From positions 4,294,001-4,358,000 of the forward strand of contig JAFFSR010000369.1 in the NCBI GenBank assembly GCA_017163975.1: a DNA stretch of 64,000 nt, read 5' to 3'. The position numbers and the translations under genes were made by a program. The stretch comes from Anastatus disparis (Eukaryota > Arthropoda > Insecta > Hymenoptera > Eupelmidae). Numbering within the stretch: the stretch's first letter is position 1; each line of letters starts with the position of its first letter. Of this stretch, positions 45,911 to 59,808 are shown one piece after another. Under the pieces are notes generated by a model. That model was not told the origin of the DNA and ran no database searches. It worked only from the letters and a program-made list of their open reading frames with translations.

Positions 45911-47130
45911 AAACGCTGCCAAGTGTTTTGGCACAATGCTTTCTCATAGAGCTCATTGAGTTAGAGTCATTTGATTTTATTTTTTTAAATGTGATTTCAA
46001 TCTAAAATACAATTTCCATTCAAGAAAAATTAGTGAATGTCAGAGAAAGATTAGGAAAATTTATCGTATGGCTTACTCAAATAAATAATAGGAAATAATT
46101 GAAAGATCAAAATTCTTTAAAAAATTTTCAAAATGCCCTAAAATTAAAATTGCCCTGAGAAAACTAGTTTTCCAAAGCTTGTTTTCTTCAGACAGTAGCG
46201 AATAACTTACATACAAATTTTGGAGCAAATCTATTCAATGGTTTTCGTAAAATAAGAAAAAATGAAAAATAAGAATTTTTTTTTAATTTAAAAAATGCTC
46301 TAAAATTAAAAGTTCGCTAAGAAAATCATTTTTCAAAATTTTTTATTCTTTTGGCAGTCAAAAATAATTTTTATACACATTTTCAAGAAAATTGTTCGAG
46401 TAGTTTACGTAAAATACAAAAAAAATTAAAAATCGAAATTAGTTCAAAATTCTTCAAATTGCTCCACAATGAAAACTACGTTAAGATAACCAATTTTCAG
46501 TAGCTTTCCGTCTTGTTGGACAAAAAATAAATTGTATGCAAAACTAAAAGCAAATCCATCAAGTAGTTCACGAGATCTAATTTACTAACTAAATAAAAAC
46601 AATTTTTTTCAAAAATTCCAAAATACTTTATAATTAAAACTAAACCAAGAAAATTATTTATAAAAAATTTTTCTTTTTTTGGCAATCGCAAATAATTACC
46701 ATGCAAATTTTAGAGCGAATCAATCGAGCAATTTGCATAAAATTAAAAAAAAATTAAAAATCAAAATTTTTTTAAATTTTTAAACTTGCTCTGAAATTAA
46801 AACAACGCTAAAAAAACAAATTTTAAATATTTTCTGCACGAGTTGGACAAAAAAATAAATTGTATACAAAATTTGAAGCATATCCGCCCAGTAGTTTTTG
46901 AGATCCAATTGGGTAAAAGAATACACACACGCACATACGCCCACACGCACACGCGCACCCACTCACACTTACACACTTACACACTCATACACACACAGAC
47001 ACACACACACACACACAGACATTTTCTAAAAACCACTTTTTTTAACTCTCTGAGTACAAATATGCACAAATTAGTGAAAAAATAGAAAGGTAATTTTTTT
47101 ATCGATACAATGCTTTCTCTATAAGAAAGC
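45911..47130. repeat. Family D repeat, near-complete copy with internal tandem units and (CA)n
   Basis: Starts aacgctgccaagtgttttgg, catagagctcattgag and ends tacaatgctttctctataagaaagc, a terminal hairpin. Between these are several ~160-bp diverged units, each with gagcaaatctatt(c)a-, ttttaattt- and gaaaat-type words in minus sense. Then comes a (CA)n tract (46922-47018) and the fixed tail cagacattttctaaaaacca. No protein is encoded; open frames over the CA tract are artefacts. Confidence 0.7.
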
Positions 47131-47531
47131 AAAAAGAATTATTATATCACTTTAAATTTAATTTTATATTACAAAAAAAGAATAGAATATGGGATGGAGA
47201 ATAAAGGATGCGAAAATAATAAATATAACATTTTAAATTTTTTATTTATTTAAGTAAATATGTAAAATAAAATACATCATTTTTTTCCAAAAATGAAAAA
47301 TAGATATTTTTATAAATATTTTAAATAGTTCAAAAAAGAACATATTTAAATAAAAACTTTTTTAGTTGAATAATTCTTTAATAATTTCAACTTTAGGTTT
47401 TGCATCAAAATTAATCGTAATGTTAAATTACGACTGAAAAATATTTATTGCACTTCTTATATTAATCGCTCTTTTTATTTTTCCTCTATTTATTTTGCAC
47501 TTTTCATATTTTTCATTTGCTTTAAATAATA
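47131..47531. other. No feature seen
   Basis: AT-rich DNA without recognisable content. Confidence 0.45.
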
Positions 47532-47633
47532 CATCCCTGGTAGAAATTTAACCAACATTAACTAACTATTGGTTAATTTATTAAAGATTAACCAACTGTT
47601 AGCCAACGGATGGTTAAATTTCTACCAGGGATG
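47532..47633. mobile_element. 102-bp palindromic MITE with TA target duplication
   Basis: The arms CATCCCTGGTAGAAATTTAA and its complement ending TACCAGGGATG are nearly perfect and flanked by TA on both sides, as in Tc1/mariner-type insertion. The centre is attaactaactattgg. Confidence 0.85.
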
Positions 47634-48492
47634 TATAAATTAATTTAAAAATCAAAATAAATGTTGTATTACTTCAAATTGAAATTTATAATAAGAAATA
47701 AACACGTAGTATATAATGATTAAGTGAAAATAAATAATTTAATACGTCAATTTATAAATAATGCAGAAATTAAATTAGTACTTTCCCAATAAAAAAACTC
47801 GAAATGACCAAAACGGCCTTTTGTTTAAGATCGTTGACATGTGACGCATATGCGTGTTTTATACTTTCCGCTCACTTGTACGCTTTTTCACAACTGTTTT
47901 TCCCGCACTTTAAAGAATTGTGCTCTACTTATTCCCAGCACGCATTACATAGATCATTTTTCCACACAGCATGAGAAAATTTTTTTCTCACATGCTTTTT
48001 TCCGTTCGGGAAATAGAACTTCCCACGCGCTGAGTGAAAATAGTACATTACTCTACTAGTGAGCGAAACAGGTCATTCCCTGACGAGTCGTTTTGAATCT
48101 TAAGTATAGCGTGAGTGACAAAAAAGACTAGTGGGTGACCCTATTCTGCCACGAGTGGGGCAGAGAATTTTTCGCAACAAGGTGAGCGGAATCCGATTTT
48201 CGCTGCCTATTTTGAGTAAGCAAAATACCGAATTCCCTCACAAGTAGGGGAATATGGTATTTTGCTCATTTAAAATAGGCGCCGAAAATCGGTTTTTCCT
48301 CACCACGTTGGAAAAAAATATTTACTCGTTTAAAAAAATTAATTTTTATATACAAGAGATATAATTCCATCGTTCATTTTTAAATTAAAATCAATAATAA
48401 AATCAAACAATAATAAAGTAGAAAAATATTTATCATCATATTTCAATATGCTGCTGTTGATCAATTGTTTATCATGAATCGTTTAAATACTA
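47634..48492. repeat. AT-rich DNA with an inverted repeat at 48176-48310
   Basis: caaggtgagcggaatccgat, tttcgctgcctatttt at 48177 onward is mirrored by aaaataggcgccgaaaatcgg, ttttcctcaccacgttg ending near 48310. A 72-codon frame at 47841-48059 has no recognisable domain. Confidence 0.6.
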
Positions 48493-49421
48493 TTAAGAGG
48501 CGGTCGGGTCTATTTGCCGCTACACATAGGGTGGCGCTGCGGTCAGGTGAGAGAAATCTATTAAATATTTTTTATACAGCTATTTACAATTTTCTGAGAC
48601 GACAATATACTTTTAATGTTGTCATTTCCTCTAGCCATACATATGTAGAATAATTACTAATACTTATCTTGTTTGAAAAGTCTAAAATATTCTTATAAAG
48701 CGAAAAATGCCATGCAACGTAGGACCGATGTAAGCATGTGTGCACCTTCCTTTAGTGCGACAGAGAGAGCAATACTAAAGAATGATGTATACTAATGTTT
48801 ACGTCGGCTCAACCTCGCACCGTATTTTTCGCTTTATAACAATATTTAAGACTTTTCAAACAAGATTAATAATAACGGTAGGCCAAAGTAGAACTCGATA
48901 CTGACCGAGTAACAATTGAGTTGTTTGTTATTTACGCAAGTATTAATCGGTGTATCTTCAAATTAAAGGTTGAGCGCAATAGATATTACTATTATGAACA
49001 TCTATGCACAAGAAAAAAAAAATATACCGCTTTGTTTTTGAGAAAAGTAAGTAACGCCAAAGTAAAAGTTTATGTTTATAATATTTTCGCGTTACTTCCT
49101 TTTCTCAAAAATAAAGCGATAGATTTTTTTCTTCTTGTGCATAAATATTTGTAATAATAATATCTGTTGCGCTTAACCTTCAATTTGCAGATACATCGAT
49201 TAATACTTGAGTAAATAACAAAAATCTCAAATAGACAAGGACAGCGAATCCGGCCTGCTCTTAATAATTATTCTACATGTATATGACTAGAGGAAATGAC
49301 AAGATTAAAAGTATATTATTGTTTCAGTAAATTTTAAATTGCTTCATAAAAAATATTTCATATTTTTCTCTCACCTGACCGCAGCGCCACCAAGCGGCGA
49401 ATGGTTCCGACCGCCTCTTAA
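48493..49421. mobile_element. Palindromic TTAA MITE, family A, copy 2 (interrupted)
   Basis: Clean ends TTAAGAGGCGGTCGGGTC and TCCGACCGCCTCTTAA; the subterminal gcgctgcggtcaggtgagag is mirrored by its complement at 49374-49391. The family B element at 48866-49264 interrupts the right arm. Without it the element is about 530 bp. Confidence 0.92.
48866..49264. mobile_element. Palindromic TTAA MITE, family B, copy 3
   Basis: Left end ...taacggtaggccaaagtag, right end ccggcctgctcTTAA. The host sequence caagattaataattattc of family A is interrupted at TTAA, with TTAATAA present on both sides. More diverged from copies 1 and 4 (aataccgctttgttt, ttcttgtgcataaatatt). It carries atagacaaggacag near the right end. 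Confidence 0.88.
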
Positions 49422-49540
49422 GGTTTTCACTTATAATTTTTTTTCACATTTATTTAGGAATAATTCATTATTTAATTGATGGTAATTAATTTTATGTATT
49501 CTTTGTATTGTTTATTTATATTTTCTGTTTTGGATTAAAA

Positions 49541-50067
49541 TTAAGAGGCGGTTGGGACTATTTGCCGCATGGGGGTGCTGCGGTCAGGTAAGAGAAAAAT
49601 GTAAAATAATTTTTACTCAGCGATTTACAATTTACTGAAACAATAATATACCTCTAATGTTGTCAATAACTCTAGATATATATATGTAGAATAATCATTG
49701 ATGCTAATCTTGTTTGAAAAGTCTAAAATATTGTTGTAAAGCAAAAAATGCAGCGCGAGATAGAGCCGGCATGAACATATGTATTCATCATTCTCTAGTA
49801 TTACTTTCTCTGTCGCACTAAAGAAAAATACACATGTTTACATCGGCTCTATTACGCACAGCATTTTTCGCTTCACAAAAATATTTAAGACTTTTCAAAC
49901 AAGATTAGCATCGATAATTATTCTGCACATATATGGCAAAAGTTATTGACAACATTAAAAGTATATTATTGTCTCAATAAATTGTAAATCCGTGTATAAA
50001 ATATATTTTATATTCTTCTTTTACTGGCAGCGCCACCAAGCAACAAATGGTTCCGACCGCTTCTCAA
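49541..50067. mobile_element. Palindromic TTAA MITE, family A, copy 3 (uninterrupted)
   Basis: Begins TTAAGAGGCGGTTGGGAC; right end gaccgcttctcaa, the same decayed end as copy 1, showing that copies 1 and 3 derive from a shared larger duplication. Provides the empty site for the family M insertion (near 49670). Confidence 0.9.
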
Positions 50068-50553
50068 TCGCTCAAAAAAGTACCGTTTTTCGAAAAATCG
50101 CGTTTTTTCAAACTTTGCGATTTGTTTTCTGCCGATTCAGTGCATTTTAGCAATATGTTCATGAAAACCTTTTTTACTCAAAATGAACTAAAAAATATGA
50201 TGAAATTTTTTTTTTAAGCGCATTTTTATAATTTGTTTATAAAAATTGTTAATAATTATTAAATGCGCCATTTTCAGACTTTCTACCCGAAAAAATTCGG
50301 ATTCAGCTGGTCAAAATACATAAAAAAATCTGGGTAGAATTGAGGACCTCGATTGACCAAGACTTATGTAGTTTGCCCCTGGACTATCTGTTCTAGACGT
50401 TTGTTATGGACATTTTCAGAATCAACTGACATAAAGTCTGTTAAATCGTCACATCCTTGTTTGTTACTTCGAAAGACAATTGAGTAACAGAAAAAAAAAA
50501 TTAACAGACTACACGATTGTTTTTAACCGTGTTCAGTTCTTTAAAAGAATAAT
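50068..50553. repeat. Duplicate of 14443-14923
   Basis: Nearly base-for-base match with small differences. A 61-codon frame at 50480-50665 has no counterpart in the first copy and is not called. Confidence 0.85.
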
Positions 50554-51118
50554 TATATTATCAAACGTTTGTCCATGTAATTTATTAATCGTCATAGCAA
50601 AAGATAATTTACATGGAAATTACGTTCTTTCAAATGTAAAAGACATATTTATTTTCACAATATAATCTACTACGGTTTAGGAAAATATTATCTTATACCA
50701 CCCGTCAAAATTTTACATTTTAATAAATGATTAGAAAATTCTAAAATTGGCAATCTCGCACTATTGCATGAACCTTTATTAATACTTATATTTCTTATAA
50801 GTATTACAATAAATTTTTCTCTCAAATGTAATTTACTGGAAGGATTAAAAGAATTTAAATATTCTAGAAGAAACATTTTATCTGATTCATCAATGATTTT
50901 CATCATTATCAATTTCCGAGTTTTAAAATAATGTATGAAAATTCTATAAATTTTGCAATAAAAGATCAAAAAGTTTTTCACAAATAAAACATTTTATTTT
51001 TTACTTTTGCATTAAATTTTGTTTCAACTCATTCATATAAAATTGTTTTCACAAATTATTATATGCGTTACATCTTTAGTTTGGATAGCATTAAATGAAA
51101 TTAAATATTACAGTAAAT
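50554..51118 (-). pseudogene. Helitron helicase C-terminal fragment, duplicate copy
   Basis: Same as 14924-15490: an open minus-strand stretch 50981-50688 with NPSSKLHLREKFIVILIRNI and, after frame breaks, a FAMTIN-like block. The only coding differences in the open part are conservative (for example PPS to PSS, VML to VIL). The similarity stops at acagtaaatt, where a (GT)n tract begins. Confidence 0.82.
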
Positions 51119-51119
51119 T

Positions 51120-52536
<1,417 letters not shown>

Positions 52537-53196
52537 TTTACATTATATTTAAGTGAGTTCACAAAACACTCATCCATTGTTTACATACAAAAACAAACAA
52601 ATACACAAACATTCACACATTGTGTACTACAAACGTCTTTCATTCTCTTTCTCTTTTTTCTTTCGCTTTTTTCCCTATTTTATTATTATAAAATAAATGA
52701 AAATATATGTGTATATATATATAAGCTTCTCTTTCTCTCATTCTCTCTCTCCTCTCTAAGTGAGTATAGTAGGTTGTGCTGCGTTGTGCTCTGTTTCTGT
52801 TTGATACCTGTTGCTGACTAATCCTGCCTAAAGGCATTCTGTTTCAGGTAACTTGCACGCTGAACTGCAAGGCACAGATTGACATAATAGACATCAACTT
52901 CTTGTCGTGTCTTGCATATCATTTTTATCAATTTCTTTGGATACATTTTTGGAGGTTAAGTCGGAATAAGAAGATTTTTATGAAGATTTTTTACAACTGC
53001 GCCTCTACTGTCCGCCATCAGTACTACACACACGTTTTCAACAGTTCAACGATGGCTAATGTGGGCACCTGCCTTATCAATCATAGCTGCTTATTATTAT
53101 GATATTATCAAGTGCACTAATTGGATTTACCTTTGCTTGCTGCTTGCTTTTCTTCTGCTGTATGACGACGTTTGTACTTGTTTTTCTGCTGCCACG

Positions 53197-53281
<85 letters not shown>

Positions 53282-53292
53282 CCTGTGTGTGG

Positions 53293-53370
<78 letters not shown>

Positions 53371-53404
53371 TGGTTGTATGAGTAGTGTGTGTATCTGAGA
53401 TAAA
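52537..53404 (+). other. Likely 5' region of the downstream non-LTR element, with (GT)n
   Basis: 52840-53200 is less AT-rich than the window average and carries short frames only. 53200-53369 is a (GT)n tract with interruptions (tgcgtg, gggcctgtg, gggcg). Whether this is LINE 5' UTR or unrelated sequence cannot be settled from one copy. Confidence 0.4.
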
Positions 53405-54600
53405 CCGCTCTGATCTTTCTCTGAAGTGTGTAAACTGCAGTACATTATATCAATTTTCTTATTGCAAACCAGAGTGGTTCTTAGATGAACGTAGAGTTGT
53501 ATGCTGATCCCATTTTACACGTGCACATAAACCACGTGAATCTCGTTACGAAAACTCTTCTGCTGAAACTGTGCAAGTGCGCGTACGAGAGCCTGCTACT
53601 GCAGCGCTTCAGAGTGGTAGTAAGAGGAGTGTGGCTTCTTCAAACACCTAGCTTGAGCCTTAGCTTCGTAGGCGCTGCCCTAGTACGGAGGATAACTTCT
53701 CCCACTCCAATCTTTCTTCACAGCCGAGTGGGGTGTCCATGTCTACTCTATTAGAGTCGTCGCATATATTCGCTGACGCTCAGTCTCCGTCTGCTATACA
53801 GGGTGATTTTGAACTGCTGGCTAGGCCTCTTTTCTTCAACTCGCTGATCTGTGAGCTAGCACCGCAATGCCGCCTAAGCAAAATCAAACTACAAAACAGG
53901 ATGAGGTTTCTCCTCCGTGGTTTCTCGAATTTAGAACCAGTGTCTTGGGTACTCTTGGAGAGATTTCCTCTGATATAAAGGTTATTGCTTCTAGGATAGA
54001 TAATCTATAAAATTTCTTTGAAAGAAGCCAAAGTTGAGTGTGCTGCAAACTCACGTCGTCTTGAAGGGTGTATCTCTCGTACTGAGGCTGTAATTTCGTG
54101 TCCTTTTAAGGGCCCCTGTGAACTTCTTGTGACAAGGTTACCATCTGAGATTAACCCCCTCAACATTGATTTTTTTATAAAAGGCCTGGTTCCAATCGGT
54201 CTAAACATCGATAGGTCGCACTTCCTCAGTACATGTAAATGGTCTCCTAAGACTCCCAGGACTCAGCTTGTTGGTGGTAATAAAATGGAGATTAACCATA
54301 GAAACTCGGTTGTGATCCAATGTTCTTCCGGTCATATTCATGTTGCTGAAGCGTCAGCTAGGCTAAAAGAGTTCCCTTGCAAACGCATTTTTGGATGTGG
54401 TGGTCCTTCTAAAGTTTTCATAGGAGCTTTATGGTCTAGAGAAGTCTACTCTCTGTTGGCTAAAGCGAAAATTATCTCAAAGGAGTTAAATTATGAGTGA
54501 CCTTTTGTCACTAATTTAAAGGTCTACATTAAAGCCACTAAAGACTCAATGCCTGTTTTGATTGCTACTGAGTCTGACTTGGCCTTATAAGTGCCAAACG
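53405..54600 (+). pseudogene. Non-LTR retrotransposon ORF1 (broken)
   Basis: A possible zinc-binding start (SLKCVNCSTLYQFSYCKPEW, 53420-53475) is followed by frameshifted segments: MSMSTLLESSHIFADAQSPS (53733), MPPKQNQTTKQDE (53869) with a predicted helical stretch FRTSVLGTLGEISSDIKVIA, then the longest open part (54018-54500). The last includes CELLVTRLPSEINPLNIDFF and VFIGALWSREVYSLLAKAKI. This pattern (heptad-like region, then an RNA-binding-type ELLVTRLP domain) is that of ORF1 of insect CR1/jockey-like LINEs, a nucleic-acid chaperone of the retrotransposition RNP. Composition is GC-richer than its surroundings. Confidence 0.7.
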
Positions 54601-54609
54601 AAAAAAAGA

Positions 54610-57530
54610 ATGATTGAGTTTTTTAAAGGATCGCATGCTGTGCCGTCCAATGTTTTGTCTTCTAGAAATTTAAGTTTAGATTTAAAAAATAGTTCTTTAA
54701 GAAATTCTATCTCCATCGCTCATGCCAATGTAAATCGGATAAAGACTCACTTTAATGAAGTTGAATGGAAGTACAGATCAGAAAATTATGATATCTTTGC
54801 AATTAGTGAGACTTTTCTAGCTGGTCTGGACTCCAGTTCGGTCATTAGTATCGATGGTTATGAGTTTTCTCGTAATGATAAAAAAGGAATAAGAGGTAGC
54901 GGTGTTGGTGCTTATATTCGTAGTTGTTTCAGTGCTCGGATTCTGCACCACGCTGACTCATCATTTGATAACACTGCAGAATTTTTTCTTCTAGATGTTA
55001 ATGATGGTGTAATTTCTTTATGATGTTGCATTGTTTACATTAGGCCTAAGGTCTCTTCATCTGATATTTTTTTTAATGCCCTTTCAAATTATGCTTATAA
55101 TTATAAAAATGTCATAATTACTCGCGATTTCAACATTATTCTTTTTAAATCTTCTTACTCGTCTGATACCCTTAGATCTTATTTTGATTCTCTCTCTATT
55201 TATAGTCCCTTCAGATGCTACTCATCATGCTATTACATCAGATCATGAATTTCATACTTGACTAGACTTATTTGTCATAAACGATAGTTTTTCAATATTG
55301 TCATATGATAAGTCTGCTGCTCCTTTCATTGCTGGTCATGATCTCATTAATCTTAGACTGAAACTATCTAGGCCTAAAAGGATAAATAAATCTTTTGTAA
55401 CAAGGAACTTCTTTAACTGTAGTATTGATGTACTCAATTCTGCTGTAGGTTCTAGTCTTTCTTCTTGTCCTCCTGCGAGTCTTTCTTATTTGTGTTCTTC
55501 TTCTTCAAACTTGTTTTCTAATTTTGCATGTTAGTTTAAGTTCAGCTGATATTTTGTAGGTTCCCCAGATTTTGAGTGCTCATTCTATTGATGCAAAGGT
55601 TGATCTGTTCCCGGCTAATATAGTTGAGACTTTTGATAAGTTTGCGCCTGAAAAAGTAATAAAGATTACTAGTAAACGGAAATCTTGGGTCAATCATGAT
55701 GTTAGATTACTTACAAAAAATTGAGATAATTGTTATGAACCGGCAATGAGAACTGGGTCAGTTGATGCTTATGCTCGTTTTAAGACACTTAGGAATGAGT
55801 TTTCTAGCTCTCTTAGTAAGTTAAAAAATGAATATATCGAGTAAATGGTATGAATTAAGTAAATTGGGCCTGGCTAGTAGTACTTTGCCATCACCTCTCA
55901 AGTATATCTCTTCATCGGTGTTTTTAAATCACTATACCTCTGTCTCTTCTTAGAGCCTAGTATTAACTGATGCAGATGTTAACTGGGTTCTTGCCATACC
56001 TCTTGGTATGGATCTACCAGTATACAACTTTGTTCCAGTTAACTCCTCTTATCTAGAGAACTTACTTCGTTTATCAAACTCTAAGGTGGTAGGTCCAGAT
56101 CATATATCAGCTGATATGCTTAAGATGATTGGTGGCATTGTGTCTTCAAATTTAACCTCTATCGTTAATGACTCTTTAGCTCTTGACAATTTTCCTGAGA
56201 CCTGAAAAAGGGCATTTCTTTTGACATTGGCAAAACAAGCTAAAATAAAATAACCCTCTCAAGCACATCCAATAGCCAAGCTATGTGAAGTCTCCAAGAT
56301 TCTTGAAAGGGTTGGGCACACACAGTTATCAAATCACCTTAAGGTCAACTCTCTGCTTGATTGTTACCAAGCTGGTTTTAGAAAGGGTCATAGTACTCAG
56401 ACTGCTTCACTACATTTTCTTGATGATTGTAGGTATGCTATTGATCGAAGAACGATCACTCTATTACTTTTGTTTGATTTATTTAAGGCCTTTGACAGGA
56501 TTCCACATAATAGACTGCTTACCAAACTTCGCTGGATGAACTAGTCCGATGTTTTCATTAGATGGTTTGCGTCTTACTTGAGAGATCGTGCCTATTCTGT
56601 TACAGATAAAAATAATCGACCACCTGTCTGATCTCGGCTGACTGATGGTGTTCCTCAGAGTTGTGTGCTTGGCCTGCTGCTGTTTTTAATTTATATAAGC
56701 GATATCTCACTTGCTTTAACATCTAAAAAATACATTCTTTTTGCTGATGATCTGTAGATCTACGAATCTTTTTTGTCATAAAATCTGGAAAGTAAGATTA
56801 ATCTCATCAACCATGATGTTGCGTCTGTGATTAAGCGGGCAGAGGAAAATGGGCTTCTTCTTAATGCAGGTAAGACTCAAGCCATCTTCATTGGACTTTA
56901 TTCACACTGGACTAGACCAAGCATGTTTCTTTTACTGTACGTAAGATTCATGCCACCCTAAGATCTCTTAAGTTCTATAAACATGCTCTGACCTTGAATA
57001 CGAGGAAACAATTAGTGGAGTCTCTAATTTTTCGGCTCCTCGATTATGCAGCTGTCGCTTCTGATGATCTACCTCAAACTCAAAATCTAGGCCTTCATAG
57101 AGCTTTCAATGCCTGTACACGATTTTTTTATGGTCATATTGGCTGGTGTGGTAGGGTTACACCTTATAGATTGGATTATCGATGGTTGTCTGTGCAAAAT
57201 AGGTGCTTATATCTTAAAATGTTCCTTGCTCACAATGTTATATCGCATAATTCGCCGTTATATTTAACATAGAGGTTTATAAGGCAGCATGTTGATGCAT
57301 CAATGCGTTCATCGTCGAGATTGCCCCCTAGAATGTTTATCTGTTCTAATGTGCGTACTGCTGCACTTCAACCCTCTTCTGCCTTTTCAGCAGCTGAATA
57401 TTTCAACACGGAGTTATCCTCATTGGAGTCTTTTTCTCCTGAGACTTCCCTCTCTTTCAAACATTCCTTGCATGATAGTCTTTTATTGAGTGAATGTGAG
57501 TTGTGGCAGCTTGAGACTAGTGCAGGCTGA
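54610..57530 (+). pseudogene. Non-LTR retrotransposon ORF2: endonuclease and reverse transcriptase (broken)
   Basis: Domains in order: AP endonuclease (54700-55500; IAHANVNRIKTHFNEVEWKY, IFAISETFLAGLDS, then TRDFNIILF where GDFN is expected), linker, reverse transcriptase (56080-56900; VVGPDHISADMLK, DCYQAGFRKGHSTQTASL, DLFKAFDRIPHN, DGVPQSCVLG, ILFADDL), and a C-terminal region ending DSLLLSECELWQLETSAG. The catalytic ADD is intact, but frame shifts and stops occur throughout. Several stops fall where Trp or Gln is expected (ET-stop-KRAF, MN-stop-SDVF, ADDL-stop-IY), consistent with C-to-T and G-to-A decay. CR1/jockey-like by motif text. Confidence 0.88.
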
Positions 57531-58056
57531 GTATCACTGCAGTCGAAATTACTTGATATTTTTTGAAATTTAATGATTTAATTTTTGCTTTTAATTATAA
57601 ATCAATTAAATTTGAATTTTAGTAGCAGCAGCCATACTCACTAATTTTATTGCTAAATTTTATTATTGCTATTAGCTTAAATGTTGATTACTGCTATGTA
57701 TTCTATCTGAAATTTTACTTATTTGTAAGCAACATTAAGCTTTATTTAAAATTTTTATTTGAAATTCCTATTAATATGTTTTTCTTATTTTATATTGCAA
57801 TAATTTATCCTAACACTCGTATGGTGAATTATTCTGTATATGGCTATTCTAATGATCTTCATTATATTATATTATCTAATGCATTGTTGTTATTATTATG
57901 TAAAGTATTTGATAAAAATTTATAATTTTGCTCTCAATTTGACTATGTATATGTTACTATAAAATGTATTTCAACGTTATAATTGATTCTTTAGTACCAG
58001 ACAGGGTTTTACCCCAAGACCAAATATACTAAGTCTAAGTCTCTCTCTCTCTCTAA
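57531..58056 (+). mobile_element. 3' UTR and tail of the non-LTR element
   Basis: Follows ORF2 and ends ccaagaccaaatatactaag, tctaagtctctctctc. Short terminal repeats after a fixed sequence are usual for CR1/jockey-like 3' ends. A 91-codon frame at 57650-57925 is hydrophobic AT-rich translation, not called. Confidence 0.6.
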
Positions 58057-58079
58057 TATGTATATCTATACATACATAC

Positions 58080-58127
58080 ATAAGACACACACGTGTACAT
58101 AAAAATCTGTATAAATATACACATTCT

Positions 58128-58214
<87 letters not shown>

Positions 58215-58252
58215 TAGGGGGTTCCCCCTGCTCGCTCCGCTCGCCAACCCCC
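58080..58252. mobile_element. (AT)n plus Helitron-like hairpin terminus
   Basis: taagacacacacgtgtacat, aaaaatctgtata leads into (AT)n (58138-58211) and then acaCTAGggggttccccctg and ctcgctccgctcgccaacccc. The reverse complement is a hairpin ending CTAGT. The same order (cacacacctg, aaatctgtata, (AT)n, CTAAGggggttcccc) is found at 60738-60850, so this is a repeated unit and not a chance microsatellite. It could be the left subterminal repeat of the plus-strand Helitron, or a separate element beside it. Confidence 0.55.
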
Positions 58253-59415
58253 AAAATGAATATTTTGATAAAAATATAATTAAAAAAATTAAATTAGATC
58301 CCAATATTGAAACGATAATTTGAAATATATAATAATATTTATAATTTGAAAAATCATTGTAATGAACTAAATGAAGATTTTAATTCAAATAATCGAAAAT
58401 AAATCTTATTTCCCTAAAATGAATTATGTTTGTAAATGTTGTAAAGCTATATATTGAAATGAAGAAAAAAATAAATCGAATTATTGTATAAACGGAAAAA
58501 TTAATTTGTTCCCTCTTAGTGAATATGACAATAATTTAAAATCTTTAATTTTAAATGATAATAATTTTCGTCATTTAATTAGATATTATAATAATAATTT
58601 TAGTTTTGCCACTTTTAGTGCTAATATTAAACACGAAAAATAAAAAGCTATATATAATCTTAAATTACAGGACAAATAAGTCATAAAACTCCTACTGATT
58701 TGTTACCTTATAATAATTATGAACCATTTTGTAGTCAATTATACATCTATGATGATATTGTTTCAATAGAGAAAAGATTGAAAACAAATAAAAAATTAAT
58801 TACTGAACACTTAGAAATAATAACAAGAGTATTAAATAAAAATCCTTATTAAAAGAAATTAAAAAATCAAAAGAAATTTTAAAAGATTTTCCAAAAGGAA
58901 CAACACCTAATGATATCCCGAATATAACTGTTAGATTATTCTATGCCAAATTTCAGTTGATTCTCAATGATATTACAAAAAATAAAATTGTTGGAACTAT
59001 TATTGTATATGTATTTCCTATAGAATTTCAGAAAAGAGGTCTTCCTCATGCTCATACACTTTTAAAATTACGTCCTGAAGATAAGCTAATAACCCCAGAA
59101 ACTATTGATAAACATATTTTATCTGAAATTTCGAAATTTTATATAAATTAGTAATTAAACATATGTTACACGGTTCTCAAACAAATAAATAACCTTATTA
59201 TGATACAAATGAAAAAATATGTTCTAAAAAATTCCTAAAATCATTTAAAGAATCTACATCTTTCACAAAAAACGGTTATCCTGAATATAAAAGAAGAGAT
59301 AATTCTTCAGAAAATCATACTTATAGAATAAGAAAATATAATAAAATTATATATATTAATAATTTTATGGTAGTTCCATATAATATCTTTTTATTAAAAA
59401 AATATGAATGTCTCA

Positions 59416-59808
59416 TTAACGGTAGGCCGGAGTAGAACCTGATACCGACCGAGTAACAATTGAGTTGTTTGTTATTTACTCAAGTTTTAATCGGTGTATC
59501 TTCAAATTAAAGGTCGAGCGCAATAGATATTATTATTATGAACATCTATGCACAAGAAAAAAAATATCTACCGGTTTGTTTTTGAGAAAAGTAAGGAACA
59601 CCAAAGTAAAAGTTTATGTTTATAATATTTTCGCGTTCCTTACTTTCTTCAAAAACAAAGCGGTAGAATTTTTTTTTCTTGTGCATAGATGTTCATAATA
59701 ATAATATCTATTGCGCTCGACCTTTAATTTGAAGATACACCGATTAAAACTTGAGTAAATAACAAAAATGCCAATTAGACAAGGACAGCGAATCCGGCCT
59801 GCTCTTAA
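59416..59808. mobile_element. Palindromic TTAA MITE, family B, copy 4, inside the Helitron Rep domain
   Basis: Starts TTAACGGTAGGCCGGAGTAG and ends CGGCCTGCTCTTAA, 393 bp, very close to copy 1. It interrupts the Rep gene between KKYECLI and NIEYCASIQSVKY; deleting it with one TTAA leaves the frame open across ECLINIEYCA. The 77-codon frame inside is the foldback in translation. Confidence 0.93.

Noticed and set aside
53099..53398. Possible secreted peptide with a signal-like N terminus ([20 protein letters not shown])
   Set aside because: Only about 30 codons precede the GT microsatellite, and the context is the 5' side of a broken LINE; there is no independent support.
58053..58323. Tyr-Ile repeat frames
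   Set aside because: Translation of the (AT)n tract at 58138-58211.
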